Assembly: GCA_020441545.1 (NCBI GenBank)
Contig: JAGRLZ010000007.1
Location: forward strand, 1-32,769
Length of the DNA: 32,769 nucleotides
From: Xanthobacteraceae bacterium
GTDB lineage: Bacteria > Pseudomonadota > Alphaproteobacteria > Rhizobiales > Xanthobacteraceae
Reading direction: 5' to 3'
In this document: positions 8,757-15,627 of the stretch, in pieces
Layout: every line of letters starts with the position of its first letter
Position numbering within the stretch: the first letter of the stretch is position 1
Position numbers and translations under genes: made by a program
Notes under the pieces: model-generated
Database searches by the model: none
Seen by the model: only the letters and a program-made list of their open reading frames with translations
What the model was told of the DNA's origin: nothing

Positions 8757-10387
8757 GCTTCGACCGCCCGTCCCTTGAGTGCGAACAGGCCGCGCGGCCG
8801 CTTCTGGATGAACAGGATGATGAGCACCAGGATCGCGATCTTGCCCAGCACCGCGCCGGCGAAGGGTTCGAGGAACTTGTTGGCGATGCCGAGGCTGAAG
8901 GCGCCGACCAGCGTGCCCCACAGGTTTCCGACGCCGCCGAACACCACCACCATGAAGGAATCGATGATGTAGCTCTGGCCGAGATTGGGGCTGACATTGT
9001 CGATCTGCGACAGCGCCACGCCGGCGATGCCGGCGATGCCGGAGCCGAGGCCGAAGGTCAGCGCATCGACCCGCGAGGTCGCGATGCCCATGGCGGCGGC
9101 CATGCGCCGGTTCTGGGTCACCGCGCGCATCTCGAGGCCGAACCGGGTGAAGCGCAGCACCGCGAGCAGCACCGCGAAGGTGGCGAGCGCGAAGCACAGG
9201 ATCCACAGCCGGTTGTAGGTGATGCTGATGTGGCCGAGGTCGAAGGCGCCGCTCATCCAGGACGGGTTGCCGACCTCGCGGTTGTTGGGGCCGAAGGCGG
9301 TGCGCACCGCCTGCTGGAGGATCAGCGACAGGCCCCAGGTTGCGAGCAGGGTTTCCAGCGGCCGGCCATAGAGGAAGCGGATCACGCTGCGTTCGATCAG
9401 GATGCCGATCAGTCCGGCAACGAGGAACGCGAGCGGCAGCGCGATCAGCAGCGAGTAGTCGAACATCGCCGGATATCGCGCGCGGATGATGTCCTGCACG
9501 ACGAAGGTGGTGTAGGCGCCGATCATCACCATCTCGCCATGGGCCATGTTGATGACGCCCATCACGCCGAAGGTGATGGCCAGGCCGATCGCCGCCAGCA
9601 GCAGCACCGAGCCGAGCGAGAGGCCGTACCAGGCATCCTGCACCATCGACCACAGCGCCAGCCGGCTCTTGATCGCCTGCATCGCGCTCTGCGCGCTTTT
9701 TGCGGCGGCGGGCGACAGGTTGCCGGGGATGCTTGAGAGCAGAGCAAGCGCCTCCTGGTCGCCGCGTGCGCCGATCGTCGCGATGGCGTCGAGCTTGTCG
9801 GCCTCGGCGGCGTCGGGCTTGAACAGCAGGATCGCCGCGCGCGCGTCGCCGAGCGCATTCTTCGCGGCGGCGTTGGTTTCCTTCCTGAGCGCGGCCTCGA
9901 CCAGCGGCAGCGCCGCCGCATCATGGCTCTTGTAGACGGCGCGGGCGGCCTGGATGCGGGTCTCGGGATCGGCCGCGAGCAGCGTCAGGCTGCCGAGCGC
10001 GGCCGCGATCCTGCGGCGCAGCTTGTTGTTGAGGCGCACCACGCCGGCATCCGCCGGCATCGCTGCCGGAGCGCCGGTTGCGGCATTGATGACCTTGCCG
10101 TCGGGCTGCTTGATGACGACGGTCTTGCTGGCCTCGTCGGCATAGAGCCGGCCGTCATGCAGCGCATTGACGATCGGCAGCGCGAGCGGGTTGCCGCTGG
10201 TTTCGATTTGCGAGACGGCGTCGGCCGAGTCGGAGAAGCTGCCGGCGGCGAACAGCGCGACGGCGTCCGCAAACGAACCGGCCCGGGCGGCCGTCGCCGT
10301 CGCGATCATGGCGGCGAGGCCGATCGCAGCGAGCAGGGAGAGAGCGCGGGACAGCACCCGCAGCGGCACGGCGAGACGAGGGATCAC
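8753..10387 (-). CDS. urtB: Urea ABC transporter permease UrtB
   Basis: With the start chosen here it has 544 residues. A signal-like hydrophobic segment (about 8-35, ending TATAARA) is followed by a ~220-residue soluble region with helical repeats (for example AALPLVEAALRKETNAAAKN), and then a LivH-like permease domain of about 300 residues starting LGSVLLLAAIGLAITFGVMG with INMAHGEMVMIGAYT. This long N-terminal periplasmic extension is normal for UrtB. There is no ATG near the N terminus. GTG at 10387 (AGGA about 9 bases upstream) or GTG at 10369 fit best. A GTG at 10471 would also give an open frame, but it would place a perfect 12-bp hairpin inside the coding region, so I reject it. The stop overlaps urtC. 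Confidence 0.9.
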   Translation of the reverse strand: MIPRLAVPLRVLSRALSLLAAIGLAAMIATATAARAGSFADAVALFAAGSFSDSADAVSQIETSGNPLALPIVNALHDGRLYADEASKTVVIKQPDGKVINAATGAPAAMPADAGVVRLNNKLRRRIAAALGSLTLLAADPETRIQAARAVYKSHDAAALPLVEAALRKETNAAAKNALGDARAAILLFKPDAAEADKLDAIATIGARGDQEALALLSSIPGNLSPAAAKSAQSAMQAIKSRLALWSMVQDAWYGLSLGSVLLLAAIGLAITFGVMGVINMAHGEMVMIGAYTTFVVQDIIRARYPAMFDYSLLIALPLAFLVAGLIGILIERSVIRFLYGRPLETLLATWGLSLILQQAVRTAFGPNNREVGNPSWMSGAFDLGHISITYNRLWILCFALATFAVLLAVLRFTRFGLEMRAVTQNRRMAAAMGIATSRVDALTFGLGSGIAGIAGVALSQIDNVSPNLGQSYIIDSFMVVVFGGVGNLWGTLVGAFSLGIANKFLEPFAGAVLGKIAILVLIILFIQKRPRGLFALKGRAVEA

Positions 10388-10410
10388 GACAAGGTCCTGG
10401 ACAGAGTGAG

Positions 10411-10462
10411 GGAAGGCGGCTTCGGGATTGGCTTTGATGAACGCCTCCGAAAGCCGCCTTCC
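10411..10462 (-). repeat. Hairpin between urtA and urtB
   Basis: GGAAGGCGGCTT (10411-10422) and AAGCCGCCTTCC (10451-10462) form a perfect 12-bp inverted repeat with a 28-base loop. It lies after the urtA stop and before the urtB start. It is likely an RNA stem-loop that protects the 3' end of the urtA message or partly terminates transcription, giving more binding protein than permease, as is common in ABC importer operons. Confidence 0.55.
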
Positions 10463-10496
10463 ATTCGTCACAACGGGGATCGAACGGTGAGGCGCG

Positions 10497-11831
10497 TCAG
10501 GACGCCTGACCGCCGCACTTCTTGGTCACCTTGTTGTAGTTGCCGCACTTCAGCTTGACCCAGTCGGATTCGAGATCCTTCGAGCCCGGCAGGTAGTCGG
10601 ACCACGCATCGCCCGGCACCAGCCTGGCCTTCTTCGGATCGTCCGGCGAAACCACGTTGAACTGGCCGTCGGCCTGGATTTCGCCGATGAAGACCGGCTT
10701 GGTGATGTGGTGGTTGGGCAGCATCTCGGACACGCCGCCGGTCAGGTTGGCCTGCTTGATGCCGGGAAGTGCCGCGATCACCTTGTCCGGATCGAACGAC
10801 TTCGCCTTCTCCACCGCCTTCACCCACATGTTGAAGCCGATGTAGTGGGCTTCCATCGGATCGTTGGTGGTGCGCTTCGGGTTCTTGGTGAAGGCGTGCC
10901 ACGCCTTGATGAAGGCCTTGTTCGCCGGCGTGTTGATCGATTCGAAGTAGTTCCAGGCGGCGAGATGGCCGACCAGCGGCTTGGTGTCGAGCCCGGCGAG
11001 TTCTTCCTCGCCGACCGAGAAGGCCACCACCGGAATATCGGTGGCCTTGATGCCCTGGTTGCCGAGCTCCTTGTAGAACGGCACGTTGGCGTCGCCGTTG
11101 ATGGTCGAGACCACCGCCGTCTTCTTGCCGGCGGAGCCGAAGGTCTTGATCTTCGACACCTCGGTCTGCCAGTCGGAGAAGCCGAACGGGGTGTAGTTGA
11201 CCATGATGTCCCCGGCCGGCACGCCCTTCGACTTCAGGTAGGCTTCGAGGATCTTGTTGGTGGTGCGGGGATAGACGTAGTCGGTGCCGGCGAGCACCCA
11301 GCGCTCCACGCCCGACTCGTTCATCAGGTAGTCGACCGCCGGGATCGCCTGCTGGTTCGGCGCCGCGCCGGTGTAGAACACGTTGCGCTCGCTTTCCTCG
11401 CCTTCATACTGCACCGGATAGAACAGGATCGAATCCAGCTCCTTGAACACCGGCAGCACCGACTTGCGCGACACCGATGTCCAGCAGCCGAACACCACGC
11501 TGACCTTGTCCTTGGTGATGAGCTCGCGGGCCTTTTCGGCGAACAGCGGCCAGTTCGAGGCGGGATCGACCACGACCGCCTCGAGCTTCTTGCCGAGCAC
11601 GCCGCCCTTCTTGTTCTGCTCGTCGATCAGCATCAGCATCGCGTCCTTCAGCGTGGTCTCGCTGATCGCCATGGTGCCCGACAGCGAGTGCAGGATGCCG
11701 ATCTTGATGGTGTCGTCCGCGGCGCGCGCGGGCGCGAATGTCGAGAGGCCGAGGCAAAGGCCGGCCGCCGCCGCGAGCCAGCCGCGACGGCTCAATGGCG
11801 CTGAAAGAAGCGACTTCGTTGGAAATGTCAT
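10497..11831 (-). CDS. urtA: Urea ABC transporter substrate-binding protein UrtA
   Basis: A 444-residue periplasmic binding protein for urea. The N terminus has a twin-arginine signal (SRRGWLAAAAGLCLGLS, Arg15-Arg16) ending in APARA near residue 37, so export by Tat is likely. The mature protein begins DDTIKIGILHSLSGTMAISE, the diagnostic UrtA/AmiC-like start. It continues with VFGCWTSVSRKSVLPVFK and YPVQYEGEESERNVFYTGAAPNQQ, both conserved in UrtA. The ATG at 11831 is chosen because GGGAGA lies about 9 bases upstream. An in-frame ATG at 11909 lies inside the predicted sigma-54 promoter and so cannot be the start of that transcript. It is the first gene of urtABCDE. Confidence 0.96.
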   Translation of the reverse strand: MTFPTKSLLSAPLSRRGWLAAAAGLCLGLSTFAPARAADDTIKIGILHSLSGTMAISETTLKDAMLMLIDEQNKKGGVLGKKLEAVVVDPASNWPLFAEKARELITKDKVSVVFGCWTSVSRKSVLPVFKELDSILFYPVQYEGEESERNVFYTGAAPNQQAIPAVDYLMNESGVERWVLAGTDYVYPRTTNKILEAYLKSKGVPAGDIMVNYTPFGFSDWQTEVSKIKTFGSAGKKTAVVSTINGDANVPFYKELGNQGIKATDIPVVAFSVGEEELAGLDTKPLVGHLAAWNYFESINTPANKAFIKAWHAFTKNPKRTTNDPMEAHYIGFNMWVKAVEKAKSFDPDKVIAALPGIKQANLTGGVSEMLPNHHITKPVFIGEIQADGQFNVVSPDDPKKARLVPGDAWSDYLPGSKDLESDWVKLKCGNYNKVTKKCGGQAS

Positions 11832-11897
11832 TTGACTGGTTCTCCCTGACCCGTGGTTGACGCGACAGATACGCTCTGGCCGTCTGGGGTTCGGGTT

Positions 11898-11913
11898 CGC
11901 AAGAAGCATGCCA
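11898..11913 (-). promoter_or_regulatory. Putative sigma-54 promoter of urtABCDE
   Basis: The minus strand reads TGGCATGCTTCTTGCG. Compared with the RpoN consensus TGGCACG-N4-TTGCW, only the sixth and the last positions differ, and GG-N10-GC is exact (GG at 11912-11911, GC at 11900-11899). The start point would fall near 11887, about 56 bases before the urtA ATG. It overlaps a 15-base palindrome, AAGCATGCCATGCTT (11904-11918), which may be incidental. Confidence 0.7.
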
Positions 11914-11974
11914 TGCTTGCCGTGCGGGCTAATTGCTTGAGATTCGGGCGGAACTTCCGATCCAGCGATTTGCC

Positions 11975-12298
11975 CTATTTTTGGGCGCGACTAATTATTA
12001 AGCAGAAGGTGCGGCCAATTCTTCGCGCAAACGATGAATGTTTGGGCGCGCCGCGCCGGGAGGCGCGGGGCGGCGGGTGTCCTTCATGGTCGTCCGCGCG
12101 GCGCGGCGCATCCCGCCGTGTCAGTGCCTCGATCGCGCCGTGAAGCGATGCGGGCCGGGCGCCGGCCTCGATTTCCGCGATATGCACGTAAGCCTCCGCC
12201 ATCCGGTTCAGTCGGTCGCGGATTTCCGGATCGGCTTCCGCCTCCGCCCGGCGGTGCAGGTCGTCCGCCTGCCGGACCAGATCCTTGATGTCGACCAT
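11975..12298 (-). CDS. Small hypothetical protein
   Basis: A 107-residue soluble protein that I do not recognise. The first 62 residues are charged and helical (MVDIKDLVRQADDLHRRAEA, then IRDRLNRMAEAYVHIAEIEAG). This resembles small helical proteins common in Bradyrhizobium-type genomes, without a known role. The remaining ~45 residues are Arg/Pro-rich and look unconserved. The start is the ATG at 12298, with GAGGAG 5 bases upstream; a longer frame begins eight codons earlier but lacks a comparable site. It lies upstream of, and co-directional with, urtA, and divergent from the TetR gene. Its 3' end covers the stretch where an upstream activator site for the urtA promoter would be expected. 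Confidence 0.6.
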   Translation of the reverse strand: MVDIKDLVRQADDLHRRAEAEADPEIRDRLNRMAEAYVHIAEIEAGARPASLHGAIEALTRRDAPRRADDHEGHPPPRASRRGAPKHSSFARRIGRTFCLIISRAQK

Positions 12299-12411
12299 CG
12301 CGTCTCCTCGCAGGAGAAACACATCGGCGTGGATTCAACGTCGGGGCCCGACGGAAGTTGCCGTCGGTCGCGAAGCCTTGTCGGCGTTCCGTCGACGCGG
12401 CTCGCCCAATT

Positions 12412-12442
12412 TGTCGCGACATGTGTTATGTGAATTGTCGCG
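12412..12442. promoter_or_regulatory. Candidate operator in the tetR upstream region
   Basis: TGTCGCGACA (12412-12421) is a perfect 10-base palindrome. Its half TGTCGCG recurs at 12436-12442, so CGCGACA and TGTCGCG also form an inverted pair 14 bases apart. The TTGTCGCG copies start 24 bases apart. Such symmetry just upstream of a TetR-family gene suggests an autoregulatory operator. Confidence 0.4.
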
Positions 12443-12465
12443 GCTCACCGTTCGATGTTTCCGTC

Positions 12466-12513
12466 GATGTTGTTGCCGATGTTGTTGCCGATGTTGTTGC
12501 CGATGTTGTTGCC
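12466..12513 (+). repeat. Four perfect tandem 12-bp repeats abutting the tetR start
   Basis: GATGTTGTTGCC occurs four times without a mismatch (12466, 12478, 12490, 12502), and the last copy ends at the base before the ATG of the TetR gene. The array occupies the place where a ribosome binding site should be, and no purine-rich site is seen in it. Read in the tetR frame it would encode repeated Asp-Val-Val-Ala. Confidence 0.9.
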
Positions 12514-13191
12514 ATGGCTCGCCAATCGATCCCCTCCACCCGTACCGCCGCGCGCACGGCCGCCCGGCGCGCCGGTTCCGGCGCCCGGCGGCGCGGGCGG
12601 CCGGTCGGCGATCGCGAGGCCAAGCGGGCCGGGCTATTGAAGGCGGCGATCGCGGTGATCGCCCAGGAGGGCCTTGCCGGCGCCTCCTTGCGCAAGGTGG
12701 CGCAGCGCGCCGGCTGCACCACCGGCGCCGTCGCCTATTACTTCGCCAACAAGGAGGCGATGGTGGTGGCCGTCGCCGAAAACCTGTTCGACCAGTTCGA
12801 TGCGCAGCTCGGCCGGGGCGAGGATCGCGTCGATGTCGGGGTCGGCCTGCAACGCTGGTTCGACTGGATCGATTCCGACGATCCGACGCCCTGGCAGGCG
12901 GGATTTCAGTTGCTCGCTCACGCACGGCGCGAGCCGGCCTTCGCCGCGCTCTACCGGCGCCGCTACGCGCGCTATCGCGCGGCGCTGACGGCCATTCTGG
13001 CGCGCGGGCAGAGCCGCGGCGCGATCCGCGACGACATTGCCGCCGACCTGCTTGCCGACCAGCTCAGCGCGATGGGCGACGGCTGGATGATGCTGCTGCC
13101 GATCGAGCCGGATCGCTTCCGCCCGGCCCGGGTGCGGGCGCTGCTCGATGCGACGCTGACGATGATCGCGCCGCCGGATCGCGGGCGGTAA
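12514..13191 (+). CDS. TetR-family transcriptional regulator (BetI-like)
   Basis: A 225-residue DNA-binding repressor. After an Arg/Ala-rich N-terminal tail of ~28 residues comes GRPVGDREAKRAGLLKAAI, then the helix-turn-helix (about 53-78: GLAGASLRKVAQRAGCTTGA, then VAYYFANKEAM). The C-terminal ligand domain contains LLAHARREPAFAALYRRRYA and resembles BetI-type TetR_C. The start is uncertain: the ATG at 12514 follows 12-bp repeats and has no Shine-Dalgarno site, and an in-frame ATG at 12421 would add 31 residues including the repeat-encoded Asp-Val-Val-Ala run. The gene precedes, in the same direction, an MFS transporter and a hydrolase that it probably controls. The ligand is unknown. Confidence 0.85.
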   Translation: MARQSIPSTRTAARTAARRAGSGARRRGRPVGDREAKRAGLLKAAIAVIAQEGLAGASLRKVAQRAGCTTGAVAYYFANKEAMVVAVAENLFDQFDAQLGRGEDRVDVGVGLQRWFDWIDSDDPTPWQAGFQLLAHARREPAFAALYRRRYARYRAALTAILARGQSRGAIRDDIAADLLADQLSAMGDGWMMLLPIEPDRFRPARVRALLDATLTMIAPPDRGR

Positions 13192-13274
13192 ATCCGCAAG
13201 GCCGGCGGCGGCCATCCTCCCTCGCCGGGAATGGGCCTCTTCCCGGATCGCATGGGTGCGCGCCGCATTCCGCC

Positions 13275-13302
13275 TTGTTTGCATAACAGTCGTAATGATA
13301 AA
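13275..13302 (+). promoter_or_regulatory. Possible sigma-70-type promoter of the MFS gene
   Basis: TTGTTT (13275-13280), 16 bases, then GATAAA (13297-13302; ATAAAT one base later) lies in an AT-rich island of otherwise GC-rich DNA, about 70 bases before the MFS start. The match is moderate, so this is suggestive only. Confidence 0.35.
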
Positions 13303-13372
13303 TAGAGGCAAGAGGAATGACGGCGGTGCAACGGCCGCCTTGCCATGTGCCGTCGACAGGAGAACACACGCG

Positions 13373-14608
13373 ATGCCGCTGCTGCAGGTCCTGCGTCCGG
13401 TGCTGCCGATCCTGATCGGAGCCTCCGTCATGCTGACGCTGAGCATGGGGCTGCGCCAGAGCCTCGGCATCTTCATGCAGCCGCTGACCCGCGACATCGG
13501 CATCTCGGTGTCGGATTTCACGCTGGCGGTCGCGGTGCAGAATCTGGCCTGGGGATTTCTGCAGCCGCTCGCGGGCGCGCTGACGGTGCGCTACGGCTTC
13601 CGCACCATCATGGTGGCCGGCTCGCTGCTGTACATGGCGGGCCTCGCCTTCATGGCGGGCGCGCACGGCGCCGTCGCCGTCATGATCGGCGGCGGTGTGC
13701 TGATCGGTGCTTCGCTTGCCTGTACCGCGACCGCGATCGGGATGTCGGTGGCCGCGCGCAGCGTGCCGGAAGCGGTGCGCTCCACCGTGCTCGGCATCGT
13801 CTCTGCCGCGGGTTCGCTCGGCGCGCTGCTGTCGGCGCCGATCGGCCAGGCGCTGAGCGAAAATTTCGGCTGGCGCGCCGGGCTGACCGGCTTCGTGGTG
13901 CTCGCGCTCTTGATGCTGCCGGCGGCCTGGGTCGCCGGCCGCGTCGACCGCATTCCGTTGCCGAAATCGGCCGGCCCGGAGGAAATCGGCGACGTCACGG
14001 CGCTGACGGCGGCACGGGCCGCGTTCGGCAACGCCTCCTTCGTGGTGATGAGCTGTGCCTTCATGGTCTGCGGCATGCAACTGGTGTTTCTCACCACCCA
14101 CCTGCCGTCATATCTGGCGATCTGCGGGCTCGATCCGATGCTGAGCGCGCAGACCCTGGGCATGATCGGCGGCTTCAACGTGCTGGGCAGCCTGTTCTTC
14201 GGCTGGGCCGGCCAGCGCTGGAACAAGCTCGCGCTGCTCGGCGCCATCTACATCCTGCGCTCGCTGACGCTGGCCTGGTATTTCTCGTTGCCGGCAACGT
14301 CCGGGTCGACGCTGCTGTTCGGCGCCATCATGGGCTTCCTGTGGCTCGGCGTCAGTCCGCTGGCCGCCGGCGCCATCGCGGAAATGTTCGGGCTGCGCTG
14401 GCAGGCGATGATCCAGGGGTTGTCGTTCATGGTCCATCAGCTCGGCAGTTTTCTCGGCGCCTATGGCGGTGGCTTGCTCTACGACGCGCTGGGCTCCTAC
14501 ACCATGGCGTGGCGGATCGGCGTCGCGCTGGGGCTGACCGGCGGCATCGTCCAGGTCGCCTTCGCGCTGATCCGGCCGTCGCGCCCGTCCGCCCTCAGGA
14601 CGGCCTGA
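13373..14608 (+). CDS. MFS transporter
   Basis: A 411-residue inner-membrane transporter of the major facilitator superfamily with about 12 hydrophobic segments. The first segment carries LSMGLRQSLGIFMQPLTRDIG, followed by the loop-2/3 signature GALTVRYGFRTIMVAGSLLY. It resembles monocarboxylate/oxalate-formate antiporter-like MFS proteins (LGIFMQPLTRDIGIS is typical), but the substrate cannot be assigned. The ATG at 13373 has AGGAGA about 10 bases upstream. It sits between the TetR regulator and an MBL-fold hydrolase and is probably co-transcribed with the latter (49-base gap). Confidence 0.88.
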   Translation: MPLLQVLRPVLPILIGASVMLTLSMGLRQSLGIFMQPLTRDIGISVSDFTLAVAVQNLAWGFLQPLAGALTVRYGFRTIMVAGSLLYMAGLAFMAGAHGAVAVMIGGGVLIGASLACTATAIGMSVAARSVPEAVRSTVLGIVSAAGSLGALLSAPIGQALSENFGWRAGLTGFVVLALLMLPAAWVAGRVDRIPLPKSAGPEEIGDVTALTAARAAFGNASFVVMSCAFMVCGMQLVFLTTHLPSYLAICGLDPMLSAQTLGMIGGFNVLGSLFFGWAGQRWNKLALLGAIYILRSLTLAWYFSLPATSGSTLLFGAIMGFLWLGVSPLAAGAIAEMFGLRWQAMIQGLSFMVHQLGSFLGAYGGGLLYDALGSYTMAWRIGVALGLTGGIVQVAFALIRPSRPSALRTA

Positions 14609-14657
14609 TCGCCGCGGTCGTCGCCGTCGCAATTCCATTGAAGGAGAACCGATCGAC

Positions 14658-15590
14658 ATGAGCCCGTCCGCGAGCCAGCTTGCCGCCCGACCCGCCCTAC
14701 CGCGCGCCGACTTCGGCCGCGTCGCGGTGATCTTCGGCGAGAAGAACGGCAAGTATCCCAACGCAAACCAGGTGCTGGTGCACGGTTCGGACAGCCGTGC
14801 CGCGCTCGACGCGCCGCTGGTCGCGAATGTCATCGGCCCCGAATTCGACGATGCCGACCTGGTGGTGATGGGACATATCCACGAGGACCACATGGCGGGC
14901 CTGCACCGGCTGCCCGATGTGCCGGTCTATGTCCATGACGCCGATCTGGTCGCGGCGCGGAGCTGGGACGGGATGGTCGCGGCGTTCGGCGTCACCGACG
15001 CGGCGCGCATTCCGGAAATGCTGGCGCGATTCGAGCGCGACTTCTTCTATGCGCCGCGCCCCGATGCGCAGGGTTACGCGGAAGGCGCGAGCTGGGAGCT
15101 TGGCGGGGGGCGGGTGCGCGCCTTCCATATGCCGGGCCATACCGCCGGGCACTGCGTCCTGCTGGTCGAGCCGGAAGGCGTGGCCTTCATCGGCGACATC
15201 GATCTCACCGGCTTCGGGCCGTATTACGGCGACGCCTCGTCCAGCCTGGCCGGCTTCCGCCAGAGCCTGAAGCGGCTGCCGGAGATTCCGGCCAAGGTCT
15301 GGGTCACCGCGCATCATCGCGGCGTCTACACCGATCGCGCGCATTTCATGCAGGATCTCGCCGCCTACAGCGCCAAGCTCGATGCGCGCGACGCGCGCCT
15401 GCTGGCGATGCTGGGCGAGGCGCCGAAGACGCTGGCGCAACTGGCCGTGCAGCGGCTGCTTTATCCGGCGCATTACGACAGCCCGTGGGTGGAGGCGGCC
15501 GAAACCCGCACCATCGCGCAGCATCTCGACGAACTGGTCGCCGGCGGGCGGGTGCAGGTGGACGAGGCGGGCGTCTACCGGATTCGCTGA
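14658..15590 (+). CDS. MBL-fold metallo-hydrolase
   Basis: A 310-residue hydrolase of the metallo-beta-lactamase superfamily. The metal motif HxHxDH is present as HIHEDH (His73, His75, Asp77, His78). The third histidine is in MPGHTAGHC (His161), and the bridging Asp is in FIGDIDLTG (Asp180). The C-terminal ~80 residues form a helical, winged-helix-like domain (LLAMLGEAPKTLAQLAVQRL...HLDELVAGGRVQVDEAGVYRI) similar to the one in LACTB2-type hydrolases. The ATG has GGAG about 10 bases upstream. Its partner genes are the MFS transporter and TetR gene upstream. The substrate is unknown; ester or thioester hydrolysis of an imported compound is plausible. Confidence 0.85.
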   Translation: MSPSASQLAARPALPRADFGRVAVIFGEKNGKYPNANQVLVHGSDSRAALDAPLVANVIGPEFDDADLVVMGHIHEDHMAGLHRLPDVPVYVHDADLVAARSWDGMVAAFGVTDAARIPEMLARFERDFFYAPRPDAQGYAEGASWELGGGRVRAFHMPGHTAGHCVLLVEPEGVAFIGDIDLTGFGPYYGDASSSLAGFRQSLKRLPEIPAKVWVTAHHRGVYTDRAHFMQDLAAYSAKLDARDARLLAMLGEAPKTLAQLAVQRLLYPAHYDSPWVEAAETRTIAQHLDELVAGGRVQVDEAGVYRIR

Positions 15591-15627
15591 CGCCGCGCGC
15601 CGGAGAATCGGGTCGGAAGGGCGTCAG
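15587..15627. terminator. Inverted repeat spanning two convergent stop codons
   Basis: CTGACGCC (15587-15594) and GGCGTCAG (15620-15627) form an 8-bp perfect inverted repeat with a 25-base loop. Each arm contains one of the two TGA stops of the convergent hydrolase and chain-length genes. It could act as a bidirectional end-of-transcript hairpin; no T-run is present. Confidence 0.35.

Noticed and set aside
10388-10471. Extending urtB to the GTG at 10471
   Set aside because: It would put the perfect inter-gene hairpin into the coding region and add residues ahead of a good signal-peptide-like N terminus.
11904-11918. AAGCATGCCATGCTT palindrome as a separate operator for urtA
   Set aside because: It overlaps the -24 part of the sigma-54 promoter; part of the symmetry comes from the promoter sequence itself, so no separate feature is claimed.
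12466-12513. The tandem 12-bp array as a CRISPR or phage attachment structure
   Set aside because: Units are contiguous with no spacers, too short for CRISPR, and no cas or integrase gene is near.
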